NCBI RefSeq assembly: GCF_014191425.1 | Contig: NZ_JACHWP010000001.1 | Location: forward strand, 434,001 to 498,000 | DNA length: 64,000 bases | Origin: Helcobacillus massiliensis | GTDB taxonomy: Bacteria; Actinomycetota; Actinomycetes; Actinomycetales; Dermabacteraceae | Direction: 5' to 3' | Part shown: positions 41,667-49,760 of the stretch, in pieces | Layout: every line of letters starts with the position of its first letter | How positions within the stretch are numbered: the first letter of the stretch is position 1 | Notes under the pieces: generated by a model | Seen by the model: the letters and a program-made list of their open reading frames with translations, nothing else | Databases searched by the model: none | What the model was told of the DNA's origin: nothing | Position numbers and translations under genes: made by a program

Positions 41667-42623
41667 ATGCTGAGCGTCAAAGGGCTGCGCGTGCTGGTGG
41701 AACTGGAGCGCAGAGGCACTCTCGCCGAGGCGGCGCGTGCTCTGAACTACACCCCGTCGGCCGTCTCGCAGCAGCTGGCCGCACTCGAACGGGAGGCCGG
41801 GGTGGCGCTTCTCACCCCGGTGGGCAGAGGCGTGCGTCTCACCGATGCGGGCCGCATGCTCGCCGCGCACGCCCACGAGATCATCGGCGCCATCGCCCGC
41901 GCCGAAACGGACCTCGCGAACCTGTCCTACACCGTGTCCGGGCAGGTGCGGGTCGCCTCCTTCCAGTCTGTTCTGCTGGAAGTGGCGCCGCGCGCCCTCG
42001 CCCTCCTGGCCGATGAGCACCCCGACCTCGACGTGGTTCTCTTCCAGCGCGATGTGGACGATGCCCATTCCGGTCTGCTCTCCCACGCCTTCGACCTCAT
42101 CCTCGGTGAGGAGTTCGACGGCCACCCCCAGCCGCCCGTCCCGGGTGTGCAGCGCGAAGACCTGCTGACGGACCCGCTGTGGGTGGCCCTTCCGTCGGCC
42201 CTCGCGGCGCAGCGCGCCCCGCGCCGACTCGCCGACCTCGCCGACCAGCCGTGGGCGCTGGAGTCGTCGAAGACGCGGATGGGTCGCTGGGCCCGCACCG
42301 AATGCTTCGCCGCCGGGTTCAACCCCCGCATCCGATCCGAGAGCACCGACCCCACGCTGCACATGCAGCTGGTGGCCTCCGGGCTCGCCGTCTCCTTCGT
42401 GCCGGCGCTGTTCGGCGCGCGCCTCGGCCGCGGCATCGACGTGTTCGCCCTCGCCGGAGCCGACGGCGCCGCGCCCCGCCGCACCCTCTACACGGAGGTG
42501 CGGGACGGTCAGGCCCGACATCTCGCCATCCGCGCCGTGCGCAGCGCGTTCGTCGCAGCCGCGGGCGGCATCCCGGTGCACCGCACGAACGGCACCATCC
42601 GCACTGGCATGATGGACGCATGA
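41667..42623 (+). CDS. LysR-family transcriptional regulator
   Basis: The 318-residue protein has an N-terminal winged helix-turn-helix (LRVLVELERRGTLAEAARAL, then TPSAVSQQLAALEREAG) and a periplasmic-binding-like effector domain from about residue 90 (SGQVRVASFQSVLLEVAPRA; FDLILGEEFDG). It probably controls the divergent EamA exporter through the palindrome at 41600-41628 in response to the exported compound. Its stop overlaps the start of thiL, which has a -10-like hexamer of its own inside this gene's end. Confidence 0.92.
   Translation: MLSVKGLRVLVELERRGTLAEAARALNYTPSAVSQQLAALEREAGVALLTPVGRGVRLTDAGRMLAAHAHEIIGAIARAETDLANLSYTVSGQVRVASFQSVLLEVAPRALALLADEHPDLDVVLFQRDVDDAHSGLLSHAFDLILGEEFDGHPQPPVPGVQREDLLTDPLWVALPSALAAQRAPRRLADLADQPWALESSKTRMGRWARTECFAAGFNPRIRSESTDPTLHMQLVASGLAVSFVPALFGARLGRGIDVFALAGADGAAPRRTLYTEVRDGQARHLAIRAVRSAFVAAAGGIPVHRTNGTIRTGMMDA
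42608..42613 (+). promoter_or_regulatory. -10-like hexamer for leaderless thiL transcript
   Basis: CATGAT ends 6 nt before the thiL ATG, within the last codons of the LysR gene. First base is off-consensus. Confidence 0.4.
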
Positions 42624-43699
42624 GCACCCTCGGTGAGCTCGGCGAAGCCGGCATCCTCGCACGCATCCTGCCGATCCTCTCCGGCGCCGCGAACACGGAG
42701 CGAACTCTGATCGGTCCCGGCGATGACGCCGCTCTCCTCGCGGTCCCCTCCGGCTCGGTGGTCATCACCACCGACACCATGATCGAAGGCAAGGACTTCT
42801 TGCTGCGCGGCGATGCACCGGGGCGCAGCCCGCTCGGCTCCACCGGCGAGGAGATCGGCCACAAGCTCGCCGTGCAGAACCTCGCGGACATCGCCGCCAT
42901 GGGTGCCGAGCCCACGGCGCTCGTGCTCAGCCTGTCCGCGCCCGCCACGACCCCCCTCGCCCTGATCGAGGGGATCGCGCGGGGCCTCGCCGCTCGCTCG
43001 GCCCGTGCCGGCGCCGTCGTCATCGGCGGTGATCTGGGCGGAGCGGACATGATCAGCCTGACCGTCACCGCCCTCGGCGAACTCGTCCCGGGCCTCGGCG
43101 GACGGGCGATCCGTCGCGACGGCGCCCGGGTGGGGGATGTCGTCGCCGTCGGCACACCCCAGCTCGGCCGAAGCGCCGCCGGGCTCGCTCTTCTGCTCGG
43201 GGGCCACGACCCCGCCGAACTCGGTGATGTGCAGCGGGGCGCGGAGGGCGCGCTGGAGTTCCATCGTGCCCCCGAGGTGGACCTGGAGGCCGGGCACCGC
43301 CTCGCCGCTGCTCTCGGCCACGACCTGCACGCCATGATCGATGTCTCCGACGGGCTCCTGCGCGACGCGGGCCGTCTGGCCGACGCCTCCGGAGTCCGCA
43401 TCCACCTCGACGCCGACGGCCTGGCCACCATGGCCGAGGCGCTGCGACCGCTCGCCGATTCCCTCGGGCAGGATCCGTCGGCGTGGGTGCTGGGCAGCGG
43501 GGAGGAGCATGCGATGCTGATCTGCCTGCCCCCGTCGGCCCTCCAGGCCGCCCGGGACGTGCTGCGGGATGCAGGCCGCGACCTCACGGTGGTGGGACGC
43601 GTCCTGCCGGCGGGGGAGGAGGGCCCGCGCGCCACGGCTGCGGGTGTGAACGAGCAGGGGGCCGACGGGTCCGCGCTCGGCTGGGACCACTTCGAGTGA
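42620..43699 (+). CDS. thiL: Thiamine-monophosphate kinase
   Basis: ThiL phosphorylates thiamine monophosphate to the active diphosphate, the cofactor needed for example by IlvB. The 359-residue AIR-synthase-fold protein has IGPGDDAALLAVPSGS, the metal-binding TTDTMIEGKDFL, KLAVQNLADIAAMGAEPTALVLSL, GGDLGGADMISLTVTALGE and MIDVSDGLLRDAGRLADASGVRI. Length is normal. It starts as an ATGA overlap with the LysR gene and lies between ddl/DUF3515 and rpmB-recG, its usual actinobacterial neighbourhood. Confidence 0.95.
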   Translation: MSTLGELGEAGILARILPILSGAANTERTLIGPGDDAALLAVPSGSVVITTDTMIEGKDFLLRGDAPGRSPLGSTGEEIGHKLAVQNLADIAAMGAEPTALVLSLSAPATTPLALIEGIARGLAARSARAGAVVIGGDLGGADMISLTVTALGELVPGLGGRAIRRDGARVGDVVAVGTPQLGRSAAGLALLLGGHDPAELGDVQRGAEGALEFHRAPEVDLEAGHRLAAALGHDLHAMIDVSDGLLRDAGRLADASGVRIHLDADGLATMAEALRPLADSLGQDPSAWVLGSGEEHAMLICLPPSALQAARDVLRDAGRDLTVVGRVLPAGEEGPRATAAGVNEQGADGSALGWDHFE

Positions 43700-43755
43700 G
43701 GGAGTCCACAGCCGCCGGCGGCACTGGGCCCTGTCCTCAGCGATGGTCCGTGCGG

Positions 43756-43761
43756 TATGCT
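43756..43761 (+). promoter_or_regulatory. -10 box of the rpmB promoter
   Basis: TATGCT is 97 nt before the rpmB GTG, predicting a 5' leader of about 85-90 nt. I see no strong hairpin in the leader. Confidence 0.45.
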
Positions 43762-43852
43762 CAATGGGTTGCCTTGCGCCAGGGCGAGATCGTCCGCGCC
43801 TGCCGTGGGCGCATCATCGACGACTTCCATTCATTTCGACCAGGAGAACATC

Positions 43853-44044
43853 GTGGCTTCTAAGTGTGACATCTGCCCCAAGGGCCCGAGCTTCGGCAAG
43901 AGTGTCTCCCACTCCCACCGTCGCACCTCGCGCCGCTGGAACCCGAACATCCAGTCCGTGCGCGCCATCGTGAACGGCAGCGCCAAGCGCATCAACGTGT
44001 GCACGTCCTGCATCAAGGCGGGCAAGGTGCAGCGCGCCGCCTGA
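43853..44044 (+). CDS. rpmB: 50S ribosomal protein L28
   Basis: The 63-residue protein begins ASKCDICPKGPSFGKSVSHS and ends NVCTSCIKAGKVQRAA. The CDIC and CTSC pairs form the zinc-binding (C+) version of L28, which suggests that a zinc-free paralogue may exist elsewhere, as in many actinobacteria. Start: GTG at 43853, six bases after AGGAG; open frame upstream is not supported by homology. It is followed by a strong terminator. Confidence 0.95.
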   Translation: MASKCDICPKGPSFGKSVSHSHRRTSRRWNPNIQSVRAIVNGSAKRINVCTSCIKAGKVQRAA

Positions 44045-44071
44045 GCGCAGCTGCCCACCAGCACCCGTGAG

Positions 44072-44100
44072 AAGCGGCCCCGGATCCCGGGGCCGCTTTT
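44072..44100 (+). terminator. Terminator after rpmB
   Basis: AAGCGGCCCCGG and CCGGGGCCGCTT form a 12-bp perfect stem around ATC, followed by a T run, 27 bp past the rpmB stop. Confidence 0.88.
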
Positions 44101-44115
44101 CGCACAGGAGGAGCC

Positions 44116-46350
44116 ATGCAGTCGCCTGCCCTGACCACCATCCTCAGCCCGAAGGAGCTGAAGGCCGTCCGCGGATTCGGGGTCGAGACCGCGGAGGAGC
44201 TGCTGCGCGTCTCCCCGAACCGCTACAAGGTCCCCGGGCCGGTGCGCGACCTCCACAGCCTGCAGGAGGGCGATGACATCACCGTCATCGCAACCGTCAT
44301 CGACATCAGCGAACACCGCATGCGCAGCGGCCGCGGCACAGTCCTCACCGCCCGCATCGAGGACGATTCCGGGGACCAGCTGGACCTGCCGTTCTTCCTG
44401 TACAAGCAGCACCTGGTGACCTATCACCGGGGGAGGCTGCGCCCCGGCGTCGGCATCCTCGTCCAGGGCACCGTCAAACTGTTCCGGGGACAGCCGCAGG
44501 TCACCCACCCGGACTACACGCTGCTCACACCCGACGGCGAGGACACCGACGGCATCACCATCCAGCAGGCGCTGCAGCCCCGGCCCGTCTATCCGCAGCG
44601 ATCCGGCTCCAAGCAGAGCACCGTTGCCAGCGCGTTCGACAAAGCCCTCGACTACGTCAGCCTCACCGCCACCCCCGTGCCCGGCGCGGTCCTCCGAGAG
44701 CATCGCCTGCTGACCGCTGAGCAGGCCCTCACCGCCCTGCACCGACCGCGCAGCATGAAGGACGTCGACGCCGCCCGGCGGTTCCTCCGCTTCGAAGAGG
44801 CGTTCATCATCCAGTCCGCGTTCGCGCGCCGCCGCGCCCGCGACGCCGAGGACCGCGCCTCCGCCTTGGATGTCCGCGGACAGCTCGCCACGGGGCTCGA
44901 TCAGCGACTCCCGTTCTCGCTGACCGACGCGCAGCAGCGCGCCGGTGCCGAGATCGAGCAGCGCATCTCCACCGCGCGCCCCACGTCGGTGCTGCTGCAG
45001 GGCGATGTGGGCAGCGGCAAGACCATCGTGGCGCTGCGGGCCATGGTCCGCGCCATCGACTCCGGCCATCAGGCGGCGCTGCTCGCTCCGACCGATGTCC
45101 TCGCGCGGCAGCACCACGCCACCATCATGCGCATGCTCGGGGACCTCGGGGAGGCCGGCACCCTCCACGCCCCGGAGCACGCCACCACGGTCCGGCTGCT
45201 CACCGGGTCCCTCACGGTGCCCGAGCGCCGCCAGGCGCTGCTGGACATGCAGGTCGGGACCGCGGGACTGATCGTCGGCACTCACGCGCTGCTGTCCGAC
45301 GGCGTCGACTTCGCCGACCTCGGCCTCGTCGTGATCGACGAGCAGCACCGCTTCGGGGTGGAGCACCGCCGCATGCTGCGCGCGAAGGGCAGCCACGGCG
45401 GCAACCCGCATGTCATCGTCATGACCGCCACGCCGATTCCGCGCACCGCGGCGATCAGCATTGCAGGCGACCTCGATGTCATCGCCCTGGACACCGCCCC
45501 TGCGGGCCGCGCCGAGGTGCAGAGCTTTGTGGTGCCCGAGTCGAGTGACTCGTGGCGCGAGCGCATGTGGGAGCGCACCGCGGAGGAGTGCCGCCGCGGC
45601 ATGCAGGCGTTCGTGGTGTGCCCCCGCATCAGCCCCGATGACGACACCGACGACAACGCGGATGCCGGCTTCGTGGACGACGCCGACCCCGGCCTGCTCA
45701 CCAGCAGCGGCGGGCAGGGGGCCGACGGACTCCCGGATCCCTGGGCTCTGCACAGCGTGGAGGAGATCGCCGAGCAGCTGCAGACCGACCCCCGCTTCCG
45801 CGGCCTGCGGATCGCGACCCTCCACGGCCGCCAGCACGCGAACGACAAGCAGAAGCGGATGGAGGCGTTCGCCGCCGGGCAGATCGACGTCCTGGTCGCC
45901 ACCACCGTCATCGAAGTCGGAGTCGACATCCCGAACGCCACCGTGATGGTGGTGCTCGATGCTGAGCGGTTCGGGCTGTCCCAGCTGCACCAGCTGCGCG
46001 GCCGCATCGGGCGGTCCGACCATCCCGGCATCGCCTTCTTCACCACCCGCGCCGCAGCGGGCAGCCCCCAGCACGACCATCTGAAGGCGCTCGCCGACAC
46101 CCGCAGCGGGTTCGAGCTCGCCGAGATCGACCTGGAGCGCCGCGGAGGCGGCGACCTCATCGGCACCGCCCAGTCCGGCATGCGCGCCGGCATCACCCAT
46201 CTGAATGTGCTGCGGGACGCCGCCGTGATCGCCGAGGCGAGACAGGCCGCATTCAGCCTGGACCTCGGCGCCCTCAGCGAGGTTGAACGGACCCGACTGA
46301 CCGACGCCATCGACGCCCGCCTCGTGGATGCGGACGTGGAGAGGAGCTGA
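44116..46350 (+). CDS. recG: ATP-dependent DNA helicase RecG
   Basis: RecG remodels stalled replication forks and Holliday junctions. The 744-residue protein has the N-terminal wedge/OB domain (LSPKELKAVRGFGVETAEELL; DITVIATVIDI), motif I LQGDVGSGKT near residue 295, DEQH box VVIDEQHRFGVEHRR near 407, motif III MTATPIPRT and the C-terminal helicase motifs VATTVIEVGVDIPNATVM and LHQLRGRIGRSDHPGI. An acidic insertion (DDDTDDNADAGFVDDADPG) lies in the second RecA lobe. Start: ATG after AGGAGGAG. rsmD follows after one base. Confidence 0.96.
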   Translation: MQSPALTTILSPKELKAVRGFGVETAEELLRVSPNRYKVPGPVRDLHSLQEGDDITVIATVIDISEHRMRSGRGTVLTARIEDDSGDQLDLPFFLYKQHLVTYHRGRLRPGVGILVQGTVKLFRGQPQVTHPDYTLLTPDGEDTDGITIQQALQPRPVYPQRSGSKQSTVASAFDKALDYVSLTATPVPGAVLREHRLLTAEQALTALHRPRSMKDVDAARRFLRFEEAFIIQSAFARRRARDAEDRASALDVRGQLATGLDQRLPFSLTDAQQRAGAEIEQRISTARPTSVLLQGDVGSGKTIVALRAMVRAIDSGHQAALLAPTDVLARQHHATIMRMLGDLGEAGTLHAPEHATTVRLLTGSLTVPERRQALLDMQVGTAGLIVGTHALLSDGVDFADLGLVVIDEQHRFGVEHRRMLRAKGSHGGNPHVIVMTATPIPRTAAISIAGDLDVIALDTAPAGRAEVQSFVVPESSDSWRERMWERTAEECRRGMQAFVVCPRISPDDDTDDNADAGFVDDADPGLLTSSGGQGADGLPDPWALHSVEEIAEQLQTDPRFRGLRIATLHGRQHANDKQKRMEAFAAGQIDVLVATTVIEVGVDIPNATVMVVLDAERFGLSQLHQLRGRIGRSDHPGIAFFTTRAAAGSPQHDHLKALADTRSGFELAEIDLERRGGGDLIGTAQSGMRAGITHLNVLRDAAVIAEARQAAFSLDLGALSEVERTRLTDAIDARLVDADVERS

Positions 46351-46351
46351 C

Positions 46352-46969
46352 ATGCCCCGCATCATCGCCGGAGCGCTGGGCGGTCGCACCATCGCCTCCC
46401 CGCCCAGCAGCCGCACCCGCCCCACCAGCGACCGGGTCCGCGAATCCCTGTTCGGGCGGCTCGACGCCTGGGGCGTTCTGCGCGGCGCCCATGTGCTCGA
46501 CCTGTTCGGCGGCACCGGCGCCCTCGCATTCGAAGCGCTGTCCCGCGGCGCCGGCAGCGCCGTCATCGTGGAGGCGCACGGCCCCACCGCCCAGGTGATC
46601 CGCCGCAGCGCCGAGGACCTCGGCCTCACCGACCAGGTCAGCGTCATCACCGGGCGGGCCGAGAGCGTCATCCGGACGCTGAACCCGTCGGCCGGCCCCG
46701 CCGCCTCAGCGGTGTTCCTCGACCCTCCCTACACCGTCCCCCTCGCGCACATCGCCGACCTCCTCGAGCAGCTCAGCGCCGCCGGAGTCCTCGCCGACGA
46801 AGCGGTCATCGTCATCGAGCACTCCGGCCGCACCGATGAGCAGCTGCGCCTCGGCCCCGAGTTCGTGGACGAGGGTGCGAAGCAGTACGGCGACACCGCC
46901 GTGGAGTTCTTCACCTATCTCGACCCCCGGATCAGCGCGGCAGGCACGGGCGATATGCTGGGGCAATGA
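46352..46969 (+). CDS. rsmD: 16S rRNA (guanine966-N2)-methyltransferase
   Basis: RsmD methylates G966 of 16S rRNA using S-adenosylmethionine. The 205-residue protein starts PRIIAGALGGRTIASPP and PTSDRVRESLFGRLDAWG, has the AdoMet site LDLFGGTGALAFEALSRGAG and the catalytic DPPY in VFLDPPYTVP. Start: ATG at 46352 after GAGGAG, one base past recG. Its stop overlaps the coaD start (ATGA), the widespread rsmD-coaD pairing. Confidence 0.94.
   Translation: MPRIIAGALGGRTIASPPSSRTRPTSDRVRESLFGRLDAWGVLRGAHVLDLFGGTGALAFEALSRGAGSAVIVEAHGPTAQVIRRSAEDLGLTDQVSVITGRAESVIRTLNPSAGPAASAVFLDPPYTVPLAHIADLLEQLSAAGVLADEAVIVIEHSGRTDEQLRLGPEFVDEGAKQYGDTAVEFFTYLDPRISAAGTGDMLGQ
46954..46959 (+). promoter_or_regulatory. 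-10 box for leaderless coaD transcript, inside rsmD
   Basis: TATGCT ends 6 nt before the coaD ATG, within the last codons of rsmD; no ribosome binding site is present. Confidence 0.5.
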
Positions 46970-47457
46970 CCACAGCAGTTGTGCCGGGCTCCTTCGATCC
47001 CTTCACCACCGGTCACCTCGACCTCGTGCGCCGCGCGTCCGCCCTCGTGGACCGCGTCATCGTCGCCGTCTCCCACAACCCGAACAAGAACCACCTGCTG
47101 GACATCGAGACGCGCCTGCGGACCATCCGCGACACCCTCGAGCAGGAGGGACTGACCACCGTCACCGCCGAAGCCCTCCCCAGCGGGCTCCTCGTGGACT
47201 TCGCGAAGGGCCGCGGCGCCACGCACCTCATCAAGGGGCTGCGCTCCCAGATCGACCTCGCCTACGAGGAGCCGATGGCGCGCATGAACCAGCACCTGGA
47301 GGGCATCGACACCGTGTTCGTGCTGACCGATCCGTCGCTCTCCCACATCAGCTCCACCCTCGTCCGAGAGGTCGCCGGCCTCGGCCGCGACGTGTCCGAC
47401 TTCGTTCCCGCGCCGGTCCTCGGCGCACTCACCGCAACCCTGGCAAAGGACAGCTGA
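46966..47457 (+). CDS. coaD: Phosphopantetheine adenylyltransferase
   Basis: CoaD adenylates 4'-phosphopantetheine to dephospho-CoA. The 163-residue nucleotidyltransferase has the T/HxGH motif in VVPGSFDPFTTGHLDLVRRA, then HLIKGLRSQIDLAYEEPMARMNQHL and the ATP-binding SHISSTLVREVAGLG. It overlaps rsmD by 4 bp and is followed by the DUF177 gene after one base. Confidence 0.96.
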   Translation: MTTAVVPGSFDPFTTGHLDLVRRASALVDRVIVAVSHNPNKNHLLDIETRLRTIRDTLEQEGLTTVTAEALPSGLLVDFAKGRGATHLIKGLRSQIDLAYEEPMARMNQHLEGIDTVFVLTDPSLSHISSTLVREVAGLGRDVSDFVPAPVLGALTATLAKDS

Positions 47458-47458
47458 G

Positions 47459-48049
47459 ATGGCAGACCCCATGCTCCCCGCCGGCCTCGACCTCCGCTTC
47501 GAGGTCATCGACCTCATCCACCGCATCGGCGCCCACCGCACCGAAGAGCGCATCGTCCGCGCCGACGAGCAGGTCGGCAGCCCCGTCATGGGCGTCGCCG
47601 CCGGCGACCCGATCGACGTGCGCGCCCAGCTCGAATCCGTGGAAGAGGGCATCTTCATCACCGGCAGCGCCGACGCCACCCTCACCGGCGAATGCTCCCG
47701 ATGCCTCGATCCGATCACCGAGGACGTCAGTGCCCCCATCGGCGAGATGTTCACCTACCCCGACAAGCTCGAGAAGGGCATCGATCCGGAGGAGGACGAC
47801 ATCCCCCTCCTCACCGGCGACACCATCGACCTCGGCCACCAGGTCCACGACGCCCTCGCCGTGGCCGCACCGTTCACACCCCTGTGCCGCGAGGATTGCC
47901 TCGGCCTGTGCGACCAGTGCGGGTTCCGCATGGAGGACGACCCCGACCACGAGCACGTCATCATCGACCCGCGACTGAGCTCGCTCGCCGCCCTGCTGCA
48001 GGACTCCGATGGCGCCGCCGGTGACGCCAAGGGGGACTCGGCACAGTGA
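47459..48049 (+). CDS. DUF177 (YceD-like) protein
   Basis: The 196-residue protein has the DUF177 pattern: an N-terminal strand-rich part (GDPIDVRAQLESVEEGIFIT), TGECSRCLDPI, and the cysteine-rich CREDCLGLCDQCGF near residue 145, probably a metal site. YceD-family proteins are linked to 23S rRNA or ribosome assembly in several bacteria and normally sit directly before rpmF (L32). Here the next gene is rnc, which overlaps by 4 bp; no L32 frame exists between them. Confidence 0.9.
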   Translation: MADPMLPAGLDLRFEVIDLIHRIGAHRTEERIVRADEQVGSPVMGVAAGDPIDVRAQLESVEEGIFITGSADATLTGECSRCLDPITEDVSAPIGEMFTYPDKLEKGIDPEEDDIPLLTGDTIDLGHQVHDALAVAAPFTPLCREDCLGLCDQCGFRMEDDPDHEHVIIDPRLSSLAALLQDSDGAAGDAKGDSAQ

Positions 48050-48801
48050 GCCGGAAGAACCGTGCCCGCGGCATCGAGCAGCATCGCGAGGACCGCAGTG
48101 AGCTGCTCGCCTCCCTGCCGCTGCGGGGGCAGCAGATCCGCGAGGACCTCCTCGAGGTCGCGCTGACGCACCGATCGTTCTCGTACGAGAACGGGGAAGT
48201 GCCGCACAACGAGCGGCTCGAGTTCCTCGGCGACTCCGTGCTCGGCCTCGCCGTCACCCACCGCCTGTTCCACCTGTTCCCGGACGCTCCCGAGGGCCGC
48301 CTGTCCCGGCACAAGAGCGCCGTCGTATCGATGCGGGCCCTGGCACTGCTGGCGCGCCGCCACGGGCTCGGCGAGTACATCCGCCTCGGCCGCGGGGAGG
48401 CCCTGTCCGGCGGCCGCGACCGTTCCTCGGTCCTCGCCGACACGGTGGAGGCGATCATCGGCGCGGTCCATCTCAGCCTCGGCGCTGAGGCCTCCGACCG
48501 CTTCGTGCTGGACCTGATCGATCCGATCATCGACGACGACGAGTTCCTGCGCGCCGAATACGACTACAAGACGCGCCTGCAGGAGATCGCCGCGGAGCAC
48601 GACACCGTCCCGGCCTACGAGGTGGAGGACCACTCGGCCGACGGCGTCTCCGCCTACAGCGCCGTCGCGACCGTGGCCGGGCAGGTCACCGGCCGCGGCG
48701 ACGGCACCTCGAAGAAGGACGCTGAGCGCGCCGCCGCGCAGCAGGCCGTGCTGGCGTACTGCAACGCCCACGGCATCGAGTTCTCCGTGTTCGACGCCTG
48801 A
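48046..48801 (+). CDS. rnc: Ribonuclease III
   Basis: RNase III cleaves double-stranded RNA in rRNA processing and regulation. The 251-residue protein has the catalytic signature HNERLEFLGDSVLGLAVTH, a second acidic site in LADTVEAIIGAVHLSLG, and a C-terminal double-stranded RNA-binding domain (YDYKTRLQEIAAEHDTVPAY; GDGTSKKDAERAAAQQAVL). Start: GTG overlapping the DUF177 stop (GTGA). Its stop shares one base with the mutM start (TGATG). Confidence 0.96.
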   Translation: MSRKNRARGIEQHREDRSELLASLPLRGQQIREDLLEVALTHRSFSYENGEVPHNERLEFLGDSVLGLAVTHRLFHLFPDAPEGRLSRHKSAVVSMRALALLARRHGLGEYIRLGRGEALSGGRDRSSVLADTVEAIIGAVHLSLGAEASDRFVLDLIDPIIDDDEFLRAEYDYKTRLQEIAAEHDTVPAYEVEDHSADGVSAYSAVATVAGQVTGRGDGTSKKDAERAAAQQAVLAYCNAHGIEFSVFDA

Positions 48802-49751
48802 TGCCCGAGATGCCCGAGGTCGAGGTCGTGCGCCGCGGCCTCGCCCCCTACGTCACCGGACGCACCATCGACCGCGTCGAGGTCCATGACGTCCGGTCGA
48901 TCCGTCGGCACACTCCCGGTGCTGACCACCTGGGCGACGCCCTCGTGGGGCGCCGGATCCGCTCCGCCGTGCGCCGCGGGAAGTTCCTGTGGCTGCTGGA
49001 CGACCACCTCGACGACGCGCTCATGGTGCATCTGGGAATGAGCGGCCAGCTGCGCGTCAGCGCACCGCCCGCGACCGACCCGGCCTCCGTGGGCGGCCCG
49101 GGGGCGGGGCCGACAGGCGCCGCGCCCAGCGAGGGACCCGCCTCCGACCCGGTCAAACACCTGCGGGTGCGTCTGGAGCTCGATGACGGCACCCGCATCG
49201 ACTTCATCGACCAGCGGATCTTCGGCGGCCTCTGGCTCTCGCCCCTGGAGGAGACAGCAGATGCTGCTCCCGCCGGTGAAGGCGACGATCTTCCCCTCAT
49301 TCCCTCCTCGGCCGCGCACATCGCCCGTGACCTCACCGACCCGCAACTTGATGTGGAGCGCACCGTGGCTGCGATCCGCCGCAGCCGAGCCTCCATCAAG
49401 TCCCTGCTGCTGAACCAGCAGGTGGTCTCCGGCATCGGCAACATCTACGCCGACGAAGCCCTCTGGGCGGCCCGCATCCACTACGAACGCCCCGGTGAGA
49501 GCGTCAGCGCAGCGAAGGTGCGGCAGCTGCTGGCGGAGGCGAGGGCGGTGATGGAGCGCGCCCTCGAGGTGGGCGGCACGAGCTTCGACGCGCTGTACGT
49601 CAACGTCGACGGCCGCTCCGGCTACTTCGCCCGCTCGCTGAACGCCTACGGCCGCGAGGGCGAGCCGTGCCCGCGCTGCCGCGCACCGATCCGCCGGCAT
49701 GTGTTCCAGAACCGTTCGTCGTATGTGTGCACGAGGTGCCAACGCCGATAG
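48801..49751 (+). CDS. mutM: Formamidopyrimidine-DNA glycosylase
   Basis: MutM (Fpg) removes 8-oxoguanine and formamidopyrimidines. The mature protein would begin PEMPEVEVVRRGLAPYV, with the catalytic Pro1 and Glu2, although MPELPEVE is the commoner form. It also has IKSLLLNQQVVSGIGNIYADEALW (helix-two-turn-helix) and the C-terminal zinc finger CPRCRAPI ... CTRCQRR. At 316 residues it is longer than usual (about 275) owing to two Gly/Ala/Pro-rich insertions near residues 92-120 and 150-170. It forms the end of the recG-to-mutM series. Confidence 0.95.
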   Translation: MPEMPEVEVVRRGLAPYVTGRTIDRVEVHDVRSIRRHTPGADHLGDALVGRRIRSAVRRGKFLWLLDDHLDDALMVHLGMSGQLRVSAPPATDPASVGGPGAGPTGAAPSEGPASDPVKHLRVRLELDDGTRIDFIDQRIFGGLWLSPLEETADAAPAGEGDDLPLIPSSAAHIARDLTDPQLDVERTVAAIRRSRASIKSLLLNQQVVSGIGNIYADEALWAARIHYERPGESVSAAKVRQLLAEARAVMERALEVGGTSFDALYVNVDGRSGYFARSLNAYGREGEPCPRCRAPIRRHVFQNRSSYVCTRCQRR

Positions 49752-49754
49752 AGT
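49749..49754 (+). promoter_or_regulatory. -10 box of the response regulator gene
   Basis: TAGAGT overlaps the mutM stop codon and ends 6 nt before a GTG at 49761, the leaderless geometry. Confidence 0.5.
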
Positions 49755-49760
49755 GTCCGA

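Noticed and set aside
42590-42640. Thiamine-pyrophosphate riboswitch ahead of thiL
   Set aside because: thiL overlaps the LysR gene by 4 bp and has no 5' untranslated space; no conserved riboswitch core sequences are seen.
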